Part shown: one piece after another, positions 58,701 through 64,000 of the stretch
Layout: each line of letters starts with the position of its first letter
Position numbering within the stretch: position 1 is the first letter of the stretch
From: Bacteroidota bacterium
GTDB taxonomy: Bacteria > Bacteroidota > Bacteroidia > Chitinophagales > Chitinophagaceae
Direction of reading: 5' to 3'
DNA: 64,000 nt
Assembly: GCA_028876495.1 (NCBI GenBank)
Contig: JAGWRO010000064.1
Span: forward strand, 1-64,000
The notes under the pieces: generated by a model
What the model saw: only the letters and a program-made list of their open reading frames with translations
What the model was told of the DNA's origin: nothing
Databases searched by the model: none
Translations under genes and position numbers: made by a program

Positions 58701-60647
58701 GTAATCGGCACCGATAGATTGATCAGTAAAGATCGCCTGGCGGGGAACCGAACAGGTTTTCACATAAACAAAACGGGCTATCGGCGGATGAATATGAACC
58801 TGGTTCTTATTGGTTATGGTGTCGGCACAACCATTATTAATAGCGATTAAGGTTACCGAAAAATAGCCGGTATCATTATATAAATGGGAAGGGTTTTGAT
58901 TTACAGCACTGCCTCCGTCACCAAAAAACCAAACCCACTGATCAGGATTGCCCCCGGTTTTATCAGTAAAATTTATTTCTTTATAAGCGCAAACATCCAA
59001 CGGATCAGCAATATAATTGGCCGAAGGCTTTGATCCTACCACAATACCATTTACCTTCTTTACAGAATCCACGCAACCGCCGGCTGTAGTGTAGGTCAAT
59101 GTTATGTTGTAGGCCCCGGGTGTGGTATAGATATGGGTTGGCGTGGTGGAATCTGAAAAATTTCCATCACCAAAATCCCAATGATAATGGGTTACGGGCT
59201 CTAATGAATTTACAGAAGAAGTAAATTGATGAGATAAGGGGCCGCAACCTTTTTGTGGCAAACCATTAATGGAAACCTGTGGCGCTTTTATTCGTACGTA
59301 AGCTGTTTTCACCAGGCTATCAGTACAACCTGAAGCATTGGTAACCAATAATTTTACCGTATAATTTCCTTCTTTAGTATAAGTATGCGATGGATTTTGC
59401 TGATCCGAATTGGTTCCGTCACCAAAATCCCAGTAATAAGTTTGAGCAGCAGCATTATTAGCAAAACTACTGGTACCTGAAGATTGATTCAAAAAGTTAA
59501 CACTAAAAGGAGCCGCACAGGAAATAGTATCAGATGCAGAAAAAGCGATAACCGGTTTTGCAATAACACTTACGGTTTTGGTAACAGAATCCAAACAAGC
59601 GCCATTATTACTTACCATTTTGATATTGTAATTGCCTGCCTTTGCAAAAGCCTTTATAGTATTAACAGAATTGGAAAAAGTACCATCTCCAAAATCCCAT
59701 GAAGCGCTAGCCGGGACAGGGTTACTTGTATTGGTAAAAATCACCGGCGTTTCGGCACAAACCAATTTAGGAACTTCAAAATCAGCTTTGGTGCTTCCAA
59801 CTGTTATCAACTTCGGTTTTATCAATGTATCCGTGCATCCGGTTGTATTGCCAACGATAAGGCTCACCGTATAACTTCCGGAAGAAGTATAAGTATGAGA
59901 GGGATTGGCTGCGGTGGAGGTAGTTCCATCCCCAAAATTCCATTGATAGTTTAAAATTCCTGTACCTGAAGAATGATTGATAAAATTTATGGTTGACGGG
60001 GCATTGCAGGTATTTGAGGTGGAATTAGAAAAATCAGCCTTAACCCCTGTTTGAATATTGATATAATCCTTTATTGTTTTTGAAGTAACACAACCATAAC
60101 TATTGGTAGCCTTCAAAGAAACATTAAAGTTTCCTACAGCGGTATAAGTATGTTGCGGATTTTGAACATTGGAGAAATTGCCGTCACCAAAATCCCATTG
60201 CCAGGCACTTATACTGCCACTGCCTGCTACACTGCTATCGGTAAATTGCGTTGTCAATGGGAAACAACCCGTTACATCCGAAGCAGTAAAATTAATTTCA
60301 GGAGAGGAGTAAACTGTAATAAATTGAACTTTGGTAACCGAATCAATTCCCAAAGAATTTTTAATGGTCAGTTTTACGGTATAGTTACCGGGATTAAAAT
60401 AAGCTACTGAAGGATTTTGCAAAACCGAGGTCGTACCATTTCCAAGATCCCACTTCCAGGCAGAAGGGCTTCCGGTAGAAGAATCAGAAAATTGTACCAC
60501 AAGGGGAGCACAACCTGCTGTTGGAGAGGCATTAAAATCAGCCTTTATTTGTGCCTTTACTAAAAATCCCGAAAGTAAAAACAGGAAAAGAAAAGCAAAA
60601 TGCTTGCAGGCTTTTTGTAAAAAATGATAGAAGGTTAGGGTCTTCAA
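55797..60647 (-). CDS. giant PKD-repeat surface protein with T9SS type B C-terminal domain
   Basis: The 1616 residues begin with a signal peptide (FLVKAQ). I count 15 PKD domains in tandem, each with a version of WDFGDGTTS and a closing NPSHTYT..GNYTVSL; a few vary (WFFGDGGSA, WNWGDGNTQ, WDFANGNVS). Two or three Ig-like domains with CYGSSETLQV-type starts follow. The last 90 residues are the gliding-motility-associated C-terminal domain: VPNTFTPNGDGVNDIF and LKVFNRWGEIVFE, ending in FKGNIALIR. This sorting domain sends the protein through the T9SS. The likely role is adhesion or gliding. It is co-transcribed with the PorP/SprF gene. Confidence 0.93.
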   Translation of the reverse strand: MKTLTFYHFLQKACKHFAFLFLFLLSGFLVKAQIKADFNASPTAGCAPLVVQFSDSSTGSPSAWKWDLGNGTTSVLQNPSVAYFNPGNYTVKLTIKNSLGIDSVTKVQFITVYSSPEINFTASDVTGCFPLTTQFTDSSVAGSGSISAWQWDFGDGNFSNVQNPQHTYTAVGNFNVSLKATNSYGCVTSKTIKDYINIQTGVKADFSNSTSNTCNAPSTINFINHSSGTGILNYQWNFGDGTTSTAANPSHTYTSSGSYTVSLIVGNTTGCTDTLIKPKLITVGSTKADFEVPKLVCAETPVIFTNTSNPVPASASWDFGDGTFSNSVNTIKAFAKAGNYNIKMVSNNGACLDSVTKTVSVIAKPVIAFSASDTISCAAPFSVNFLNQSSGTSSFANNAAAQTYYWDFGDGTNSDQQNPSHTYTKEGNYTVKLLVTNASGCTDSLVKTAYVRIKAPQVSINGLPQKGCGPLSHQFTSSVNSLEPVTHYHWDFGDGNFSDSTTPTHIYTTPGAYNITLTYTTAGGCVDSVKKVNGIVVGSKPSANYIADPLDVCAYKEINFTDKTGGNPDQWVWFFGDGGSAVNQNPSHLYNDTGYFSVTLIAINNGCADTITNKNQVHIHPPIARFVYVKTCSVPRQAIFTDQSIGADYWLWDFGDGTTSTQQNPVHNYLSAGVYNVSLTVTNQASGCSETKTETVQIIWEIADFNLSNAQTCRNTPVTFDAINSIPGHVSLYTWKFGDGTFISDSTNSISHQYDKASAYNVTLILKDINGCMDSVTKPFAVRVNGPTAVFHSTVAGTCLNNTVNFFDSSYSDGTHPIQQWSWNWGDGNTQNLNSGPFNHNYSAPGNYTVSLVVSDSGGCSDTLSKTNAIIISKPVAAFTADTLSCTSKPINFVNSSSGPGLAYTWDLGDGTVSTQKNPVHLYPVEGTYSVSLSIKDQYGCSSYISKPDYVRIGNPKADFTVSDTIGTCPPLIANFTNNSVNYSSWSWDFGDGSTSTERNPSHFYSTAGTFNAVLTIYSVSGCTSQKTQRITVNGPSGLLTYTNMAGCNPLQTSFQAHTKKNISFVWDFNDGTTIATKDSNVVHTYTAPGKYLPKMILEDVNGCKVAVTGKDSIGVYDITASFDRNVALVCDSGSVSFANTSITNDAIASYFWNFGDGTTSTAPQPSHLYNRPGSFKASLKVVTKNGCMDSIQNPEPVIVNRSPKIVINGSAGACVPAVMHFSGTVANPDTSTVSWKWDFANGNVSTLQNPADQTYPTSGNFTVKAIGFSSNGCNDTALQPIEIYPIPALVISADTVVCYGSSETLQVSGAQTYLWSSSKYLSCTNCAAPVATPDSAIQYYVTGTSSKGCVSVDSVSLVVKYPFKLTFSKPDTLCIGRSIKLYAQGTDKYSWFPATGLDNPSVSSPTASPSNSITYQVIGSDSKGCFKDTAYIPVKVYPYPEVNAGADQTINVGNQTQIIPTISPDVTSVEWTPSIGIVSQKYPSITVKPTESVEYTVRAKNAGGCVAEDKVSVYVLCNNANIFVPNTFTPNGDGVNDIFYPRGSGVFKILNLKVFNRWGEIVFEKSNFNANDASAGWDGTFKGNQLPPDVFVYMLQVVCDNNSTLTFKGNIALIR

Positions 60648-60805
60648 GGATTAGGATATTTAAAAAATCGGATTCACTAAAATAGTAACCTTTTAAAAAC
60701 GAAAACAGCACCCCTTTTATTGCCTGAAAAAAAACAAAAAAAGGTATCTGTATTTTACTAAAGATTAAGGGGGTAACTGTCAGTTTTTTAAATAAAAAGA
60801 AAAAT

Positions 60806-61243
60806 TTATTGGCGTGTCATGTACAGCACCAAAGGATCTGTGCTGCCCCAGGGAGCGAGTTGCAAAGTAGGATTTTCTTTTTTGGTAAACCGCCAGCTTC
60901 TTGATAAGAAAGGGAACCCGGGAATGGAATCAGGCAAGGCTATGGTCAGTTTACTGTAATCGCTATTGGTTTCCCATGTACCATAATATTCATTTGAGCC
61001 GTTGGTAGCTTTTAGGGGGCCATGGTACAGATCAGTTTCCAAAAGAACAAATTTATAACCGCTGTACATGGGAGTAAGATCAGAAGTACTGTCTTTCGCT
61101 AGCGTCACTACAAAATCACTTCCGATAACATATTTCTCAAAATATTTTTCCAATATGGATTGATTAAGGTTTTGTAACGTTTTTTTACACGAAAAACCCA
61201 GTACCATTGAGACTAAAAAAATAAAAGTAAATAATTTTTTCAT
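60806..61243 (-). CDS. lipoprotein of unknown function
   Basis: I recognise no family. From ATG 61243 (MKKLFTFIFLVSMVLGFSC) it has 145 residues with a lipobox (GFSC). The mature part has VIGSDFVVTLAKDSTSDL, YYGTWETNSDYSKLTIALP and SRSWRFTKKENPTLQL, a likely beta-sandwich or lipocalin-like fold. An ATG at 61267 would add eight residues. It stands alone between the PKD protein and the right-edge peptidase. Confidence 0.7.
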   Translation of the reverse strand: MKKLFTFIFLVSMVLGFSCKKTLQNLNQSILEKYFEKYVIGSDFVVTLAKDSTSDLTPMYSGYKFVLLETDLYHGPLKATNGSNEYYGTWETNSDYSKLTIALPDSIPGFPFLSRSWRFTKKENPTLQLAPWGSTDPLVLYMTRQ

Positions 61244-61339
61244 GGGTGATCTGATAAAAGAAAACATATCATTTTAAACGATATTAAGGCACTAAAAGTA
61301 TAAATTAATAAACAAAAAAATAGTTACCGGTTCTATTAG

Positions 61340-61375
61340 GTCGCCGTGGGCGACGTCATCACCGTCCACAAGTAG
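61340..61375. repeat. short hairpin related to the 34226-34285 cassette
   Basis: GTCGCC-GTG-GGCGAC followed by CACCGTCCACAAG, close to CACCGCCCACAAG at 34276. It looks like a decayed copy of that element in the 265-bp gap before the right-edge gene. Confidence 0.5.
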
Positions 61376-61508
61376 CACGGCAATGTGATAATTTGAAATG
61401 CCCGGATCTATTGCATTAAGGTAAAGAAAAGTTTTTAACTGGTATTAAAAATATTCCTCTTCGTTTATGGATAAAACATTTTGCTATCTTTATTTTAGAA
61501 AACACAGC

Positions 61509-64000
61509 ATGTTTTATATACGAAGATCCCTGTTAGTATTTTTTTGTACCCTCCTTGTTACCTCGTCTTTTTCGCAAATATTTGCGGGGGATCCGCCCTC
61601 CATAAAATGGGAACAAATCAACACTTCTGCATCAAGGGTAATTTTTCCTCACGGTCTTGATTCGGTTGCACGCCGGATCACCAATATCATATCGTTTATA
61701 AGACAACCAACCGAAAAAACGATTGGCAACCAATCAAAAAAGATAAATATTGTTCTTCAAAATCAAACAGTGGTTTCTAACGCTTATGTAGGTTTAGGGC
61801 CTTTCAGAAGTGAATTTTATCTGATGCCCCAGCAAAACAGTTTTGAAATGGGAAGCCTCCCATGGCCCGACCAGCTTACGATTCATGAATACAGGCATGT
61901 TGAACAGTACAATAATTTTAATGTAGGCCTTTCAAAAGTGATGCGTATTATTTTTGGAGAAGAGGGCCAGGCTTTGGCCAATAACGCTGCCATACCTAAT
62001 TGGTTTTATGAAGGTGACGCAGTTTATAATGAAACCAATTTAAGTGCACAGGGTCGGGGTAATTTACCCGCTTTTTTTGATGCTTACCGGTCGCTCTGGA
62101 AAGCCGGCAAAAATTACAGTTGGATGAAATTAAGGAACGGCTCGCTAAAAGATTTTGTGCCTGATCATTATGCCCTGGGCTATCTGTTAGTTTCGTATGG
62201 GCGCGAAAAATACGGGGATGATTTTTGGAAAAACGTAACCCATGATGCGGCTGCTTATAAAAGTTTGATCTATCCTTTTCAGCATGCAATAAAAAAATAT
62301 ACAGGCGAAGACTATGTAACCTTCAGAAACAATGCTTTTAAGTTTTTTAAAAATGAATTTCAAGAATCAAACCGGCAGAAGATCGAAGCGGGATTAGGAA
62401 GTTTTCGTGATGAACAATTTCCTTCTTTTACTGAAGACGGATCCGTCCTGTTTTTAAAAAACACTTCACAACATATTCCTCAATTCGTAATTCAAAAAGG
62501 AGATAAACTTCAGAAAATAAGAACCGAAGATTATACCCTCGATGATTATTTCAGCTATCGGAACGGTAAAATTGTATACACTTCCTATCAACCTGATAGT
62601 CGCTGGGGCTATCGCGATTACAGCAATCTTAAGATGATAGATATTACTAACGGTCATGAACAAACGTTATCAAAAAAAACCAAATATTTTTCGCCCGATA
62701 TAAGCGAAGACGGCCAAACGATAGTGGTGGTAAATGTGCCGCCAACAGGCATATGCAATCTTCGTTTGCTTAATGCAACTACAGGAAAAGTAATTAGGCA
62801 ACTTCCCAATCCTGTTCATCTTTTTTACACCTATCCTAAATTTTACGGTAACCAAAAAATCATTTCAGCAGTAAGAAACTCTGAAGGCAAAATGTCATTG
62901 GCAGAAATTAACCTGGAAAATAATGAGATAAAATACCTGGTTCCCTTTACGTATCATGTTGCCGGTTTCCCCCGCATTTTTAATGATACACTTTACTTTT
63001 CATACTCTTATAAAAAGAATGACGACCTTTTTGCTTATACATTTTTGGATCAAAAATTATGGCTCATTGAAGCTGCCAATCCACGGGGAATAGGAAAATA
63101 TCATCCTTTTGTAAATGCAGATTACATAGGATGGACCAGCTTTACCGCCGAAGGTTACCGGATTCAAAAAACCTTAAAATCCTCTGTTCGTTTTAAGGAA
63201 ATAACTACGGGTGATTTAGAGGAAAAGATTTCAAATTTCGGAGTAAATGTAATTGATAAAACCAATGCCGGCTTGCTTTACGAAGTTCCCAATGATTCAT
63301 TTGCGGTAAGTAAATACCGCAAAAGTTTTAAACTCTTTAATTTCCATAGCATAGAGCCTGCTGTCAGCGATCCTCAGTATACCCTCAGTCTTATAAGTGA
63401 AAATATTTTAAATACACTTCAATCAGATGTGTCGTTTACTTATGACCGTGCAGAAAAATATAAAGAACTCACGTTTAATACAACTTATGGCGGTTGGTTT
63501 CCTTACCTGTCGGCGGGAGTAAATTATTTCGTCGACAGAAGTAGCTTGTTCCGCCAGGAACTGGTTCACTTCAATCAATTTGAGCCTTACGGCGGATTTA
63601 ATATCCCTCTAAATTTAAGCAAAGGCCGGTCATTTACTTATCTCAATTTTGGTTCTCAATATGTATACAGCCAGGGAACTTATAAAGGAAAATATAAAGA
63701 CATCTTATCCTCATCGTATAGTTACATCAGTAATTTTTTATCCCTGAGCCATGAAATACAAAAAGCTTCCGAACAAATTTTTCCTTCGCTGGCGCAATCC
63801 GTTTCACTCTCTTATAAAACACCGGTTCAAAATTTAAAAGGTTACCAGTTTATGGCAAACGGGAATCTTTATTTTCCGGGCTTTGCAAAAACACACAGCA
63901 TTGTTATAAATGGTGCCATGTTACGAAAAGACAGTTTGAACCAAATTAATTTCTCAAGCGGGTTTCCTTTTTCACGCGGTTACCAGTCTGTAAATTTTTA
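61509..64000 (+). CDS. predicted surface metallopeptidase with propeller and outer-membrane barrel (3' end outside window)
   Basis: The frame is open from ATG 61509 to the right edge (830 residues so far). It has a signal peptide (SSFSQ, about residue 23). Residues 80-180 have a gluzincin-like peptidase signature: HEYRH (126-130, an HExxH motif) and Glu168 in WFYEGDAVYNET as a likely third zinc ligand. From about 290 to 590 come TolB-like propeller repeats (FSPDISEDGQTIVVV). From about 640 on, sequence such as VSFTYDRAEKYKELTFNTTYGGW and FGSQYVYSQGTYKG has the alternating pattern of an outer-membrane barrel. I do not recognise a named family. It suggests a protease held in the outer membrane; the substrate is unknown and the end is missing. 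Confidence 0.75.
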   Translation, partial: MFYIRRSLLVFFCTLLVTSSFSQIFAGDPPSIKWEQINTSASRVIFPHGLDSVARRITNIISFIRQPTEKTIGNQSKKINIVLQNQTVVSNAYVGLGPFRSEFYLMPQQNSFEMGSLPWPDQLTIHEYRHVEQYNNFNVGLSKVMRIIFGEEGQALANNAAIPNWFYEGDAVYNETNLSAQGRGNLPAFFDAYRSLWKAGKNYSWMKLRNGSLKDFVPDHYALGYLLVSYGREKYGDDFWKNVTHDAAAYKSLIYPFQHAIKKYTGEDYVTFRNNAFKFFKNEFQESNRQKIEAGLGSFRDEQFPSFTEDGSVLFLKNTSQHIPQFVIQKGDKLQKIRTEDYTLDDYFSYRNGKIVYTSYQPDSRWGYRDYSNLKMIDITNGHEQTLSKKTKYFSPDISEDGQTIVVVNVPPTGICNLRLLNATTGKVIRQLPNPVHLFYTYPKFYGNQKIISAVRNSEGKMSLAEINLENNEIKYLVPFTYHVAGFPRIFNDTLYFSYSYKKNDDLFAYTFLDQKLWLIEAANPRGIGKYHPFVNADYIGWTSFTAEGYRIQKTLKSSVRFKEITTGDLEEKISNFGVNVIDKTNAGLLYEVPNDSFAVSKYRKSFKLFNFHSIEPAVSDPQYTLSLISENILNTLQSDVSFTYDRAEKYKELTFNTTYGGWFPYLSAGVNYFVDRSSLFRQELVHFNQFEPYGGFNIPLNLSKGRSFTYLNFGSQYVYSQGTYKGKYKDILSSSYSYISNFLSLSHEIQKASEQIFPSLAQSVSLSYKTPVQNLKGYQFMANGNLYFPGFAKTHSIVINGAMLRKDSLNQINFSSGFPFSRGYQSVNF

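Noticed and set aside
55797..60647. Repeats that might suggest a CRISPR array or tandem DNA repeats.
   Set aside because: They are diverged PKD protein repeats of about 85-100 codons in one reading frame, with no short identical repeats or spacers. No CRISPR array was seen anywhere.

Overview
The window looks like a chromosome segment of a Bacteroidota bacterium, most likely family Chitinophagaceae. The evidence is a PorP/SprF protein beside a giant PKD protein with a type IX secretion (type B, gliding-associated) C-terminal domain, a fused rhamnulose-1-phosphate aldolase/dehydrogenase, short-chain threonine dehydrogenase, AT-rich intergenic DNA, weak Shine-Dalgarno sequences, and promoters of the TTTG-N19/20-TAnnTTTG type (clear at 6665-6696 and 49299-49329). 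The assignment is by gene content only.

Layout. 1-4 kb: the start of a PQQ-dependent dehydrogenase lipoprotein (cut by the left edge) and a secreted GH2 beta-galactosidase. 4.1-6.3 kb: a stand-alone RloC/PrrC-like ATPase with a zinc-hook CxxC and a candidate anticodon-nuclease triad. 6.7-9 kb: an ArsR-type regulator translationally coupled to an SRPBCC protein, then VOC and DUF1801 proteins, with GC-rich hairpin repeats between them. 9-15.5 kb (minus strand): MBL-fold hydrolase, MutS-like ATPase, GH78 rhamnosidase, gamma-glutamyltransferase. 15.7-18.5 kb (plus): a small caspase/CHAT-like protein of unknown role, purine nucleoside phosphorylase, a DUF2064 glycosyltransferase, a chimeric ORF joining the start of a GT2 glycosyltransferase to the end of a sterol desaturase, and tRNA-Pro(CGG).

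18.6-34.1 kb is a rhamnose-use locus. Two rhamnosidases (GH106 and GH78; a third, GH78, lies at 11.3-13.7 kb) release L-rhamnose. RhaT imports it, RhaM (mutarotase), RhaI (isomerase) and RhaK (kinase) process it, and the fused aldolase/dehydrogenase cleaves it and oxidises lactaldehyde to L-lactate. An FMN-dependent L-lactate dehydrogenase would then yield pyruvate. A divergent GntR-type regulator sits at 30.2-31.2 kb.

34.4-61 kb is mostly core functions: phytase-like lipoprotein, cytochrome c, PhoH, two related lipoproteins, a fluoride group (CrcB, DUF190, inorganic pyrophosphatase), phosphopantetheinyl transferase, dCTP deaminase, metallophosphoesterase, flavin reductase, ParA-ParB-DUF5683-DapB, threonine dehydrogenase, LolD-like ATPase, DUF2795, FabI, RecN, the zinc-ribbon/Nif3 pair, and PorP/SprF with the 1616-residue PKD protein. 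The right edge cuts a predicted outer-membrane metallopeptidase that appears to combine an HExxH domain, a beta-propeller and a beta-barrel in one chain.

The most unexplained signal is a 32-bp motif with fixed spacing (CAGTAAAC at positions 1-8, GATTTTTATT at 23-32) found in at least eight places between genes, on both strands, with weaker copies. It does not fit a promoter, terminator or REP hairpin, and I do not recognise it.
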